Shown: positions 25,340 through 38,850 of the stretch, one piece after another
How positions within the stretch are numbered: position 1 is the first letter of the stretch
Layout: each line of letters starts with the position of its first letter
Assembly (NCBI GenBank): GCA_034509495.1
Contig: CM067504.1
Location: 5,590,442-5,654,441, forward strand
Direction: 5' to 3'
DNA from: Acestrorhynchus altus
Lineage: Eukaryota > Chordata > Actinopteri > Characiformes > Acestrorhynchidae
Length of the DNA stretch: 64,000 nucleotides
Program-made: the position numbers and the translations under genes
Notes under the pieces: generated by a model
What the model was told of the DNA's origin: nothing
Database searches by the model: none
Seen by the model: the letters and a program-made list of their open reading frames with translations, nothing else

Positions 25340-25823
25340 CTGATAAGTGATTCCCTTCCCTTCATTGGCTCCCTGCAGCTGCCCGCATCAGATTCAAAAC
25401 CTTGATGCTGACCTACAAAGCCAAAATGGACCAGCCCCTCCATACATGATGGCAATGGTCAAAATTTGAGCTGCACCAAGAGCCCTTCGAGCTTCAAGTA
25501 CAGCTCGGCTTGACCCACCGTCCCTCAAAACACAAGGAAAACATGCATCCAGACTTTCTGTTCTGGCACCAAAATGGTGGAATGAACTTCTCCTGGGGGT
25601 CCGAACAGCTAAGTCCCTCACTGTCTTCAAACTCAGACTGAAGTCTCATCTGTTTCAGGAGTATTTAACTCCATATAGACATTTGTTTCAACAGGATCTT
25701 AGCGTGAGGAACCTCTAGATTCTAGCCTCGTCTACTAGCTAAGGATATTCCGAGTGAACAGCAAAGCACTATTGTAAATCGGTCTGGATAAGGGCGTCTG
25801 CTAAATGCCATAAATGTCAATGA
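25340..25823 (+). mobile_element. L2-like LINE, 3' end with ORF2 C-terminus
   Basis: The plus-strand translation gives a frame-broken HWLPAAARIRFKTLMLTYKA, followed downstream by RTAKSLTVFKLRLKSHLFQE. This is the conserved C-terminal tail of L2/CR1/Rex1-type reverse transcriptase proteins. It ends in the family's 3' signature 'ggataagggcgtctgctaaatgcc'. 5'-truncated and inactive, with several stops. Confidence 0.75.
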
Positions 25824-28800
25824 TTCAGTTACTAAAGCAGGTCATAGAGGAGATAAGCTGGTATTGTGCACAGAACTCCTAGGATGCTATTATTGCAGAT
25901 CAGATTTCCATATATACATGAAAATGGTCCTAAATCAGACATAAGGCTACTTTCATTTCAGCAAAACCAGCATTTAAAGGTGTAGCTCAGAGATGTGGAG
26001 ATGTTTGGAAGTTTTTAAAGCCTGGAGAAATTGAAGTCACTCTCACTCAAACTGAGCAATCTTTGGGGGTGTAATGCATTCCTAATAAAAAGCCTGGCAC
26101 AGTATAACAAAGAGGGCAGGCCATTACACACAATTTCAAAGAAAGATCATACTGAAGTGCTACCTCATACAAACTGACTAATATCACAGAGAAGCTGAAG
26201 ATAATTTATTACAATGACTGACGTGCTCCGCTTGCCAGGGAACACTGAGATCATTTATAAAGAACCGTCCCAGTCCTCCTCTGTAGTCCTGCAAATGCAG
26301 ATTTGTTTTGATCCAGATGTGTGCTAGCTTGCAGATGTTGAACTGAGAAGAAGCACATGGTGAAGCGATGAGGCAATAAGGTGGACGTTTTCCCGTCCTC
26401 GAACACACAGTGAAGCACTGTTCTACTAGTTAGCGATGATAGCAGAGAAAAAGAGTGGGGAGTTGAGGCCACAGAGCCACGACTGCGAGGAGGGCTTAAA
26501 GAGTCACTGAGGAATGGAGACAGGATGCAAGCACAAGTAGTCCATGACAACAACATCTGGCTATGACCCCAGAGGTTGATTAAATACAATACAGTATTAG
26601 GTAAGCTGGGAGGGCAGTGGAGATTTGTAAAAGCAGAAGGAAAAAGCAGGAGGCTGCAGATGGAAAGGGAAAGAGTGAGCGCACTGCATTTTATCTGGGA
26701 TATAAACCAGTTCAGTCAACCAAAGGTCAAGCGCAACACTGCCAGTCCGTTAAACATTTTATGTGCATAAATTCTGATGCTACAAGCCAAATATACCAGA
26801 CATGAAAACTCACCAGCAGTGGGGGGAAAACCAAAAACTGAAGGCCCTTTCACATCGACTACTTTATTTCAGGCTGCAGAAACCGATTCGATTTTTAACG
26901 TGGTGGACCCGTAACACCAAGACAGCTATGATTCTCCTGTGCTCTGTGAATGGAGCTCGAAAGCAGCTCAAATTTACACTCTTTTTCTCTGCTCTCCGTC
27001 CACTTTTGCTCCTTTTAGCTCTTGGAACCAGAGATCCACAGGCAGTGACGTGCTGACGTCACTGATCCAGATATTGGGTTATGGAGGACAATGAGAAGGG
27101 AGGGGCTGTTTGCTCTCTTTTCTGACAAGGGATAATACTGATACATACATAATAAAAACAATAAAGGACATTAGAAAATAGTGTATTATTGTACATATCC
27201 ATGTCAATCTAATCTTTACCAATAAAAACAATAATTGCATTTTAAGCTCTAAGCAAGTAGACAGTGGATCAGTGTTTTTTTTTTAGTCCTTACAAGCTAA
27301 ACAAACAAAATACTGTAGGTGTATTTTTTTCAAAACATGGTCAAGTTCAAACAAATATTGAAATTTCTTAAAAAATTTCAAGTTTGGGAAAAGACAGCTG
27401 CTGTGTGTGTCTAGTCTGTGGGTGAAACACGTTTTGAAGTGCACATGATAACAATCATACATGGTATTTTAGAAATGGAAGAACATACTGAAAAAAAGAA
27501 AACAAAAATTAAATCTTCAGCACTCACAGAACATGGCCTTATACTCACTCGGCTCTTACTGGCCCATAAAAATGGAATCCTATATCATCTGATATCATAT
27601 CCGAAATTTCTGGTGAAAGCTGATGCAGATCCAAAATCTTTAAATGTACAAACATCATATGACATTAGAACAGATGCAGGTAAATCTCAATACAGCGAGT
27701 AAGTAAGCAAGTCAAAACAATTTCATACTTTGAAAAAGGTTGTACAGGTTTTGGGAGCTTGAGAAACAAAGCTTGGTTCCAGATTCCTCTTGGACACCCA
27801 AACCAGTGCATGGATTTGTTCAATTCTATCATCAAAGTTGTGCACATATAGTGGCGTCTGAGTGGTGTCTATATTACAGCACACCGTAAAACAGTGTTCA
27901 AATGATGCAGACTATAACAATTTGGTTTCCTTTAATAGTGCTCTATATATCGATCGTGATTGATGATTGATGGATAGTTATAAATATCAGTGGACTCCAA
28001 TGAGGAGAGCTTTAGGAATGTTTAATGACCAGCAGCATAAAATCACCACATTTGCATTAAATGTTGTTTATTTATTTAGTATTTTATTAAACAGATAAAC
28101 ACTTACTGTCCAGATGAGGAGCTTTTAATTTTCATAGCACTGTACATGATATGTATGCAGAAATTAAAACATTTCAAAAAAAAAAATAAAAACCATGTAC
28201 CGGGAAACTAAAACCTAAACTCTCCAGGAATGGAAATGGAACAGCACAGTGTTATGCATTTTCTACAGTTTGCTCATTATCTGCATTCAGGCTAAAGCAG
28301 AAATCTGCAAGCGTTTGTAAATCTTCAGATCATTAGTGTGTGCAGCACACAAGCTCTGTGCCAAAGACTGCGCAAACACACTCACTCATTTTGTCACCAG
28401 CTTATATGTCTTCCAGACAGAATTGATCTCCAACACGCTCACCATTCTGCCCCCAACAGCACTATTTAATGAAAACCATCACGTAAAGTTGTTTACAGAC
28501 ATGCCAACGTCTTAAACAAGCAAATGCATTCAATCATAACTCTGTACTTCTTATATAAACGTCAATTCAGTAATGAGGTTCTGCTTTAACAGAAGAATAA
28601 AACTGTGGGGTGCATTTGTTGGAGCCCCTCACAGTCAGCGTTGAGTCAGCCTGATCTGTCGCTCCGCACCATTAAATTCTGCCTTCAGACAACAGCTAAC
28701 TATCACAAGAGTCAGCACTCACAATGACTCCAACTCTACTCCTGAGTGTTAAAGAAGTACAGAACACAATCAGCTGTGCAGCTTTTAGGCCAGTTTAGTG

Positions 28801-29020
28801 TATATCCAGTATGTCCAATCTCAGGATAAAAGGTGTCTGATGGAAGATAATGGGCATAGATCAAGATAATCAAAAACACAGTTGCACAAATAGTTAAACC
28901 CCAAAGGAAATGTGGGACTGTAATGTTATTGGGAAGGAAGTAAAAGTTGAGCAGGAACAATACATCATTTAAATGTAGTCTGATATGGGCAAAATTTGTT
29001 GATCTACACACATGCATGCA
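25824..29020. other. MAST2 intron 1, no feature recognised
   Basis: AT-rich intron without recognisable exons, RNA genes or transposon termini. Confidence 0.4.
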
Positions 29021-29024
29021 TATA

Positions 29025-29550
29025 CAGGGGTTGGACAATGAAACTGAAACACCTGTCATTTTATTGTGGGAGGTTTCATGGCTAAACTGGAGCAGCCTGG
29101 TGTCCAATCTTCATTAATTCATTGCACCAGTAAGAGCAGAGTGTGAAGGTTCAATTAGCAGGTAAGAGCACAGTTTTGCTCAAAATATTGCAATGCACAC
29201 AACATTATGGGGGACATACCAGAGTTCAAAAGAGGACAAATTGTTGGTGCACGTCTTGCTGGCGCATCTGGGACCAAGACAGCAAGTCTTTGTGATGTAT
29301 CAAGAGCCACGGTATTCAGGGTAATGTCAGCACCACCAAGAAGGACCAACCACATCTAACAGGATTAACTGTGTACGCGAGAGGAAGCTGTCTGAAAGGG
29401 ATGTTGGGGTGCTAACCCGGATTGAATCCAATAAAATGTCATTCCCAAGACGCATTGACGCTGTATTAGCCGCAAAAGGAGGCCCTAGTTCACCATACTA
29501 ATCAATTATTGTGTAAAACCAGGTGTTTCAGTTTCATTGTCCAACTCCTG
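29025..29550. mobile_element. Tc1-type internally deleted element with intact ends
   Basis: 31-bp terminal inverted repeats at 29025-29055 and 29520-29550 differ at one base (left starts caggggttggacaatgaaac). They are flanked by TA on both sides (29023-29024 and 29551-29552), the canonical Tc1/mariner target duplication. Inside is a short transposase N-terminus (29207-29359). The near-identity of the ends suggests a comparatively recent insertion. Confidence 0.88.
29207..29359 (+). pseudogene. Truncated Tc1 transposase N-terminus (50 aa)
   Basis: Begins MGDIPEFKRGQIVGARLAGA and continues with SGTKTASLCDVSRATVFRVMSA. This is the first helix-turn-helix (PAIRED-like DNA-binding) subdomain of a Tc1 transposase, ending at a TAA stop. 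The second HTH and the whole DDE catalytic domain are deleted or scrambled. A typical full-length protein is about 340 aa. Confidence 0.75.
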
Positions 29551-30144
29551 TATATGTACCAGACATCTCAGAATGGAGTTACAAAGGTTCCTAATCATGT
29601 CCTTTGATAATCCATCTCCATCCCAGGCAGCTTGAATATTATAGAAAGTTAAAGTCAAAGTGCATGTAATGAAGACCAAAGATGACCTGCCATCAAAAGA
29701 AATTACACCACACATGACATCAGAGCTTCTGGACGTTTCGAGTTTGACAAACCGTTGATCGTGGTGCTGACCAAACCCCTCTGTAATTACAGTTACATAA
29801 AATGTATGATATGCACCCCTGGAAGTCCAGGAAATGAAAGCAAGTCTGGGTTACTATTTACCGCAGAGAATGTGATGGGTTTGATTGAACACACAACGAC
29901 GTTGCAGAGGCTGTAATCTACAGGCATTTATCATAATTACACACAGAGCTGGAGGAGCTGCAAACTGCTGGTGCATTTAATTACTGGCAGCTTCATCCGA
30001 GCTGCTGCTTCAAACAATGTGCTCCAAATATTAGGACTGAAAGAAGCTGCAATGATAACACAGCCGCAAATGATTAATGCTGTTGACTAGTCTCACTTTT
30101 ACACAGCCCTAACTGAATAATAGATTATATATAATAATGGATGG

Positions 30145-30222
<78 letters not shown>
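30145..30222. repeat. (GT)39 microsatellite
   Basis: Perfect gt run of about 78 bases, followed by gcgtgcatgtg. Confidence 0.97.
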
Positions 30223-30227
<5 letters not shown>

Positions 30228-30229
30228 CA

Positions 30230-33200
30230 TGTGTTGCTCTGTCTTCATAACACAAGAATAAAACAGTCTAAATCATTAGTGCGGCCTGTTTAGGTGTCCC
30301 GAGTGCTGCCAAGCAACTGTTATTGAACTGTCAGCTGAATCAGTTTTTGAAGCTTCATACACTTCCTAACAAACATGACCTCCTTTAATTAACTGTTTAA
30401 AGGAGCCTTAAAACAGAAGTATTCTGTGATCACAAAGCAAGAAAGCCTTTAACCTTTATGGGATATTTTTGTAATTTGACGTACTTTAATTTTGCTAAAT
30501 ACTTGGGAAGTGTTTACAGGAGAGAGTCACACATGCCAGACATTTTCATTTGAGATGTAAATATTTTAAGAGAATGTAAATATTTGTATGAATTTGACCA
30601 TGTTTTGATCAAAAATTTAGTAGGTGTTTTTTTTGTTTGTTTGTTTGTTTGGTTGGTTTTGTTTTGGCTTCTAAGGACATCTGAGAAGTCCTGATGGATA
30701 TTGACTATCCAGAATATTTATGTATGTATGTATTTTGCCATGATTATCAAGGATATTTATAATAATAAGTTAATAATCAGTCGAAATACTGAACAGTAGC
30801 CCTTGACTCCAGAACACTGATGAGGACAGAAAAAGTAGGTGGTGCTAAAAGCCTGCTGGTGGTGCTCCCTAGGAATATAGACAAGCATGTTCTGCTGGCA
30901 GTTTCTACAGTGTGCAATGTTGAAGAAAGGGCAGTTTTGGGGAACCGTGGCCAATGTGAGATCGGGAAGGCCAAGAAAACTCATTCTTCGGGCCTCATCC
31001 AACATCATGATAGGATGCTGGCTGGGGACTTCACTCAACTACTACCATGGCATTAGCAGACTTGCTACATGCATCCAACAATACAACTGTAGCTTATTGA
31101 CTCTGTTTTTAAGCCAACTAAAGTCATGTCTTATGAATTAAACCTAGTTCTATCCTAAAAATTCTTTTTTTTTTCACTTTAATGCAGATACTATTTATGT
31201 GTATGTTTCCATCAAACATCATCTAACATTTTCACTGGTAAGCATGCAGATTTGCTATTTGACCTATGAATCTTAACTCATAATTGATGATATAATGATA
31301 CATTTATGTTAAACTAATGACTGACAAGTAGTTTAGACTTCAGTTTACTCCAGCCATCATGCAAATGAAACAGGTCTCGTACATCAGCAATAATAAAAGT
31401 AGATGGAGCTGAATGATCTCCACAAAACCAACAAAATAACAAAAATACTACACGTGATTTTAGCCTGCTGCGTGCCAAATCCTAGCACTGCCATTAACAC
31501 TGTTATAATGGACAGGAGATTAGGGTTGCCAGGTGCAACAAAAAAGCCAACACGAAGTCTGTCTAAAACTGACCAAACAGAAGCTGAAGGCCAAAATCTA
31601 AAGGTTCACAGAGTCCAAAGAAAACATTCAAACTATATATTTCATAAGAACCTCCAGAACCTTAAATATCCCACCAATCTTACTTTGTTTTGATTTGATC
31701 AAAGAATGTCAAGTTACATGAAGATCCTTCATGAACTACTGGACAGCTCCTCCCATCCACTTTCAACTGTCACTCAAGTTCAAGCTCATACAGTTTGAAT
31801 TATTGTCTTTTCTTCTGTCATGACTCCTCCTTTCCAAACTCCCGTTGGCTATATATTTTTTTATTTCATTCAAAATATCTTCACTTTTCTACTGTTTGTA
31901 ATGAAACCCTCTGGCTGTTCAGGGTAAATTAGTGAAAGTAGCCAAAAAAAAGGCACTCATGACCATTGAATTTTCACCCAAGAATTCATTTTCAATCAAA
32001 CCCAATTTGGGGTGGAAAACCTGGCAACCCAGCAGGAAATATTTCCTTCCAGTTTCTTCCCTTTCTGCACCTCTAGGTTAATGAGACGTTGACAGATCAG
32101 GTTTAAATTAGGAAGGGATGAAATTATTGGTGGGGATAATTCAATAAGCACTGGATATTGGTGGGGACATGTCACCTCCATCCTTTCTGGGGTGGTTATC
32201 TATACCAACCTCATTTCAGGGAATCCAGGGTTATTCTGGGAAAATAAAGTATGACATCAGTGATCATTGCTCTGTAAAAATAGTAATAACTAACAGAAGC
32301 TGTTTTGATGATTATCACAGTTCTGCTGCAGGCCACACTCATGCTTCGGCAGGATGCTCCCCGATCCTGTGTCTAAACTGCAAGATGATTGTTTGCCAGA
32401 AACAGGGAAATTCCTTTCACATTTGTTTTCACTGAACATTTATTGCGTTTCATATACTGCTTTTATAAGCAAATTAATGCATATCGAGTTTAATATGTGG
32501 TCACTGTGTGACTTAAACAAAACAATACTGTCAGCCAAACCTACCAGCATAGTCGGTCCCACAGCTATCATCAGTGAGCTACCTGAGACTGAAGGGGATG
32601 AACGGAGAGACCTTGAGCTCAGTAGGAAAACAAAGAAAGGCAGGATGTTTTTCAGTTTTGACAATCATGAGGCAGACGGCCAAGGGTTAGTCTCCAGTGT
32701 GGCCCTAATGGGATATGCTCTAAGATGGAACAGTTGAAATGACAGGAGTAGCAGGACAGCAAAAACTGACTCATGTTCAGTTCTGACACTCTGACGAAGA
32801 CCAGGCGTTGCCCTGTTAGTACTGCACTCCAGTCGGAGATCTGATAGTGGTAAACGGTAATCCTTCACAGGTCGGCTTTATCCCAAAAAAATAATCATTG
32901 ACAAGGAGCCTGTAATGTTCTAGGCTCTCTCAATATGAGCACACAAGTTCATGCATGTAGCATTCTTCACACCATTCTGATCCACCTCTGCTCTGGAGAA
33001 CACCAGCTGTCGCACAGCCACACTAACCTGAAATCAACACGCTAAGGCCTGCAGCTTCATAGAAGAGATGCAGACAAGAATTTCATCTAAAGCCCTTCTC
33101 CGTGATTTTAGTTCCATCCGATGTGCCTCGTCAGTCATGTTACGCCGCATTCCTGCATCATTAACAGTTCTGTTGCAATTTACCTCCTTCGTAAACGTTC

Positions 33201-33900
33201 CTTCATTTCCTCTGGAACAGGAGTGTTCAGCCTCAGTACCGCGGTGGCAAATGTTCATACCTACTTGCTGACGAAACGGCTGCACGTGAAAGGGGTGCAG
33301 ACAGGTTTCTTTATCCTCTAATACTTTATCAGAGGTCAAGCCATAAATTACAAGACACTGATTACTTATAGCATCCAAATCGGTCATACATTTCACCGAC
33401 GTCTTGTAGTAAAAATACTTTATTCCAGATAAAACAAATTCTGTCCAAATAGGGCTCAACTGGGCCAGCGCAAGCATGGTGAGGAGATAAAGCAGCAGAT
33501 AATAATTTAACAGTGGAAAGAATTAAGACCATAGGAAAGCGAAATCTGCATTGCAATTAGGTTAATCTTGCTCTTATGGGCACTCAGTATGAAGTGTGTC
33601 TGATGAATACCATCTGGATAACCAATAACAGACTGATTTTCCAGTTCACTTTAAGTTAGAAGACTTGGCCTTGAATCAGGTTCAAGATGACTTATAGAAC
33701 CTCCTTCATTCTCCATGCTCTTCCGCATCCTGGAGGCAATCACAAGCATAACAATCACTGATCGTGATTGACAATAAAACAATGAAGCATTATCGGGTCA
33801 GCTACAGCCTGGGAAAAACTGGCAGACCACATACCACATCGCTACGACAGCGTTAGAGCGGCAGCTGCAGCCTTTGTCCAAAATGGCCAGCAGGTCTCAT
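30230..33900. other. MAST2 intron 1, no confirmed feature
   Basis: AT-rich intron. The longest open frame (147 codons, minus, 33034-33477) has no recognisable domain; see the findings. No transposon termini were identified. Confidence 0.35.
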
Positions 33901-33923
33901 CCCATATTAATATTGTGGCATTA

Positions 33924-34010
33924 GGGTAGGGCTGGACGATATGACCTCAAATCAAGATCACTGTTGATTGAGCATTTTACCTCGATTACAATTAACGAGC
34001 AATTATTTTG
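33924..34010. mobile_element. hAT-like MITE terminus
   Basis: 'gtagggctggacgatatgac', followed by 'gattacaattaacgagcaatt', matches the terminal signature seen at 10736, 24506 and 39444. No partner end is visible. Confidence 0.4.
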
Positions 34011-34756
34011 TATTGTCTTCTCTGCGGCGTCTTCACTAAAGTCAAAATATGTCCAAATGACAGAGACATTGCATGTGCAAACTTCGCAAACATGCATTCT
34101 TTTTTTTGTACAAGCTGCTGGAGTTGCCACAATGGTCAGAATAGTGGTCACTTACTGGCTACCTTCCTCTTCCAACATCACTACATCTGGCTACCAGCCT
34201 CATTAGCACTGCAGAAGCTGGGCCCCTTGTGTCCACTCACTTCCAATAAAATGAAACCTAATGCTATTCTGAGACATCAATCTGAGATTTGCTGGCAGAC
34301 AGATGTTTTTATGTAAAGTCAAACACTATGAAGAAAACACACATCCAGCTCCCAACTCTGCTTGTCATTTTGCTCTTTAAAAGATCTTAAGAAAATAACA
34401 ATCTGATTAGTTCACATCAGGCGAATGTGGTTTCTTCAGCTGAAATCACGGTGAGTGCCTAGAGGCTCCCAGAGCTCCGTGCAGAGCACGTGAATGTCTC
34501 CAGTATAACAGCAAAACAGAGAACAGTGAGAAATGCCAGAGCTCCCACCCCTACCATTCACTGTGTGACTAACTGCTGGAAGCAGAGAACGGAGCAGGAG
34601 ACTGATGTCTCAAAAGAGACAACAGCTTCTATTACACCATAATCATTCTCTCCAACACATACAGAAAAAGGCATCCTCTGCCCACAAGTATTTCTAACAT
34701 GTCTTTGGGGACAATGAGCACACAGAAAAACAGTATTGGAATTATGAGGACACGCA

Positions 34757-35243
34757 TCACAGGGCTGGGCAATACGGATAAAAGAAATCATCACAATATA
34801 TCATGTAGGTGCCTCTGTCTGTGCTCTCTGGTGTCAACCACAGGAGGATGGGTTCCTCCTAGTCTGAGGGAGGTTTCCTTGCCACTGCTGCCTGCTGGCT
34901 GCTCATTTGAGGCCTGGATTTCTGTAAAGCTGCTTTGTGACAACTCCTTGTATAAAAATAAACATAAGATTGATTGATATTTCAGCTGAATGGTGATACA
35001 CAATACCATATATGACGTGGAAAATAAGTGTGAAAAGTGTGTACAAGCGCACAAATGTGGGCAAAGGGGAGCAGAGTAGAGGAGGAGCTGAGAACAGGGG
35101 CTGGAGAAGAGCGAGGGAGCCAAAAGAGGGTTTTCCGCAAACAGAACGTTATTTAAAAACTGTAAAACTTGATATGAATGATATTGCCCATCTCTCACGA
35201 TATGATTATAAGTAGATATAATTCCCAGTCCTATACAAAACAA
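34757..35243. mobile_element. hAT-like MITE interrupted by an L2-like LINE tail
   Basis: The left end 'cagggctgggcaatacggat' and right end 'gtagatataattcccagtcc' (inverted) bracket the region. Between 34825 and 34975 lies the tail '..ctgagggaggtttccttgcc', then 'tctgtaaagctgctttgtgac', characteristic of L2-type LINE/SINE 3' ends. The LINE tail therefore inserted into the MITE. Confidence 0.45.
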
Positions 35244-36140
35244 AAATGCCCTTCCATTGTTTTTATGGACCAGAAGGTGGACAGACTTCACAATGTTTGA
35301 AACAACACTGTGAACATACCCATTTCATTTGGTGAATGAGTTATGTTGGACGTAATCTGTGTTGTTTTTGTAATGACTTGCTGGGCTTGCTGTGCTCACA
35401 TTTCATTCAGGCCCACAGGGACATCTGCTCAGACTGAACACTTTCTCACAGGGTTTTATAGTTTGCCAGTTCTAGAGTTGCAAGATACAATCTCCACTTA
35501 ACCTCTGTAGCTCCGATCTGAACTAGACGAAATCGCTCCCTCCCAGCAGTAAAATCCCAGTTAAATATTTAACTGTTCTTGTATGTCATGGTAGCAATGA
35601 TGTTAATCAATAATCTAATGCTTCTTAATGAAGAGAAAAAGTAGCAGGGAAGTCACATAAAGGAACTCGCCAAACTGAACAGTATCAACTGATGGGCGGA
35701 AAACAACGTTGGTTAATCATGAACCAGTGACACACAACATTGAACTGAATTGGGTTATTTCTAGATTACAAAGAAGGACAACACTGACTGTACACCGACA
35801 GCTTACAGGCCATAAGGGAAGCAGCTTTTGGTTACGTCAACAACATGCTGCAGTGCTTTTTCTTTACATAACCAAAGCCTCTTTAGTTGATTCATCTCTC
35901 AAATGAGTCAAAATAAACGCACATCAGAAAACTGAAGAGATGAACAGCTTATTTGTTATACAAGTCACTGGACAGAACAGCATTATTAAAATTGTGGTTA
36001 GATAACAGTAGTGAGCCAGGAAAAACCTCAAAGCTGCACGTCCATCATCCTATTCTATTAGAAAATGTACAAGTCAAATTTGTTAAATGACCAACCATCA
36101 ACTTAAAAATAAAGTTTCTGCTCAATGCTTCAGAATCTCA

Positions 36141-36152
36141 ACGGGGGGGGGG
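36141..36152. repeat. Poly-G run
   Basis: Twelve consecutive g bases, an unusually long mononucleotide G run. Confidence 0.9.
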
Positions 36153-36388
36153 GTGACATATACTAAAATATTTGGGAGGGAAGCATCTAAAAATCTATTT
36201 AATTTTGTTAGGATGAGGAAAAGGGTGATGGAAGAGGTTTTGGCCAATAAACAATGATATATTAAGCTATGAGCACCTCCAGTGCAACCATTAATACAAA
36301 CGGTTTCAGAAGTTTCATTCTTACAGTGAATAAAATGCCCTACATACAACAAACACAACAGGCAAGAAATGCCCTCGAACCTCTTAAA

Positions 36389-36664
36389 CCAGTGGTCCCC
36401 AACCCCAGGGCCGTGGACCGGTACGAGGAACAATTGATCCCGGGCTGCTTTGTGTGCATGGAGGGACCCACTGCACTTGTTTCCTACACAACAGAGGTCA
36501 TTGTTTGCTCAGACTCAAGCTCACCTCGGGTAGAGAGCAGACGAGACAACAGAACAGCACGACTGGTTCACAAGGGGTACACCATTGGGTACTATCTTCA
36601 TCATTTTAATCATCGAGGTCCTGTACATGTACGATAAGTCGATAACGTAATTATTGCGACAGGC
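36389..36664. mobile_element. hAT-type element fragments
   Basis: 'ccagtggtccccaaccccag' and 'ggccgtggaccggta' at 36389-36423 form the well-known terminal sequence of a Charlie-like hAT element. A second signature, 'gtaattattgcgacaggcct' at about 36645-36664, is the inverted end of the 'taggcctgtcgc' MITE family. The two juxtaposed fragments are both old. Confidence 0.5.
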
Positions 36665-38750
36665 CTGAACCTCATGTTTCACTCAAAACCATCCAAACAG
36701 GCCTTCAAAAACACCAGTCTGAACTATGATATAAGTATTAAGTACCTTAATTACTCAGCAAGCTAAGCTGCTTTCATAGAAAGGTGAAATGTGCCACGTT
36801 ATTGCATTATGGAATACATTATGCAATTAACATGTGAGTGTACCGAGGATTGACGAATTGCTTCAAAGGTGGAAAGGAAACAAATGTTCATTGTGTGCTT
36901 GGTGTGATAAGACACTGTTGGTCTGTATCACTTTCTCTCTTCAAAGGAACGAGAGTTTGTTTGGAATAAGACCAAGACTAACAGCCCTAGAGGGTGTCTC
37001 TGCCTACATCATAGTCTAAACAGTAATGTTCTCCGTTCTGAAAAAAATCACATTCACAGAAGAACACCAGGTTTCATTTATAACAAAGCAGTCATGCCTA
37101 GTGTAAACACACCCCTTTAAATCATGACGGGCATATTATTTACTTCTGTTTTCATGCAAACAGACAAAACAATGCTGTTTAAAAGGTCAAAGCAGCTGAC
37201 TGTCAACTCATTACCATGTACCGTGTTGTCATTACCAACAAGGTTGCCAATAAGGTTTCCCATATGCACTCTGTGTGGTCCAGCTTCTTCACAAACCTCC
37301 AAACTAAAGGAACCACGGTGAACAAGACTGTTTTTGCTATACTGCCCAGCCCTGTGATAAAGGATAAGGTGCTTGTCAAGCCAAAGCATTTGAGGTCTAT
37401 TAACTTCTACCTTTTCTCTGTCAGCTGTTACTGAAAGTCAACCACCTGCTTTGAGCTCAGACCCTACAAACACACCTCGCTGCTGTCACTCCCTTTATGA
37501 CCTCATCCGCAAACACACACCAGGTGAACATCCACAGGAAAACACACACACCACTGTGCATGCACACCCTTTAGGTTTCACATCAAACTCATAAAACCCA
37601 CAGAAACCAGACTTACAATCTATAATGCAGGGACTCCCATCAATGTTATTGAATTGCTTGTTTGTTTGTTTTTTAAACTTGGAAAATAGTACGAGGTTGG
37701 TGAGATTTGGCTGTTTAAGGTGGTAGTACGTTTATGTTGCTGCAGATGATGGTGCACAAGAATGATGGGATTAAAAATACCCGCAGGGTGTATAATGGGA
37801 TTCTTAGATCGAGAACAGGTTGTCTTGTGCGATGTGTGGAAAATGGGTTGCAAAGCTGTGTTAATGACTGGCAAAAAGGAGTGACTGTCTGTGATTGGGT
37901 GTGCCAATCGCGTGCCATAGTGTGAAGGAAGCAACTGAATTTGCAGGTGAATCGATGTGTAAAGTGCACCAGCAGGGGAAAAAAATCTAGTCTACAGGAA
38001 TCGCTGGTCAGAACTGTGGCTGAAAGATGAAACTAGCGATGGCTGGCATATTTGACATTATTCATCCAAATCTCTGCTACCAAGTCAGAACTGCTTTTGG
38101 AAGTAAACATATGGGTCCTTTATAAAAAAATTAATCAATCAATTGCAGACATGAATAGATGGAGATGAGCAGAGTGGCACACTTGAACTTTCAGTCACAG
38201 TTTTAACTAGAATTTACTGGAGACTGGGATGCCACTGCTGGTAGACATGCATACGCTTCAATGCAAATCCAGCTACTTCACACTATGGTCTTTGGGACGT
38301 CCAAATCACCATCCGCTTTGTGACCCATTTAAACGAGGTAAATAACCTGTTAGATAGAAGAACAACAGCCCTGTAAACTATAGGTTTGTTCTATAAAATT
38401 AGATTTCTACACTAACAGATGATCACGTAAAAAGTATACCGAGTGTCTTTTGCATTGACCAGAAATATAATTTGCATAATAATGTGGAACACAGTGTATG
38501 TTGCCTCTGATTGTAATCATACGTGGTGATGCTGGTCAGCCAGCTGGGCATGTTGGCCAATCAGTTGGACCCAGCTTATTCATAGTGGTGGCGCATGTTA
38601 TAGTAGTGTTTATCATTTTGGATCAGATTACTTGCAGCGTGCATGTAAACACAGAATTTCATCAGATTGTTGAGTAGAGTGTTCACAGGTCTGAATTTAG
38701 AATCGGAATGAATTAAATTGGATTGCATAAAATCACTCATGTAAACGTAG
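36665..38750. other. MAST2 intron 1, no feature recognised
   Basis: Unremarkable intron. A 'ctgcccagccctgtgat' motif at 37344 may be a degraded MITE end. Confidence 0.35.
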
Positions 38751-38756
38751 CCAGGT

Positions 38757-38850
38757 TCAACATTTGAATTATGCTCCAGGGTCCCGAGATTGTGGGTTCG
38801 ATCCCCACTGGGTTCACTGTGAGGAGGTTTGTGTGCTCTCCCCAAGTCCA
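38757..38850 (+). mobile_element. SINE fragment with B-box
   Basis: 'gattgtgggttcgatcccca' at 38789-38808 includes a perfect RNA polymerase III B-box. It is followed by 'gtgaggaggtttgtgtgctc', which resembles the fish SINE whose body reads '..gtggagtttgcatgttctcc'. 5' head missing. Confidence 0.55.
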
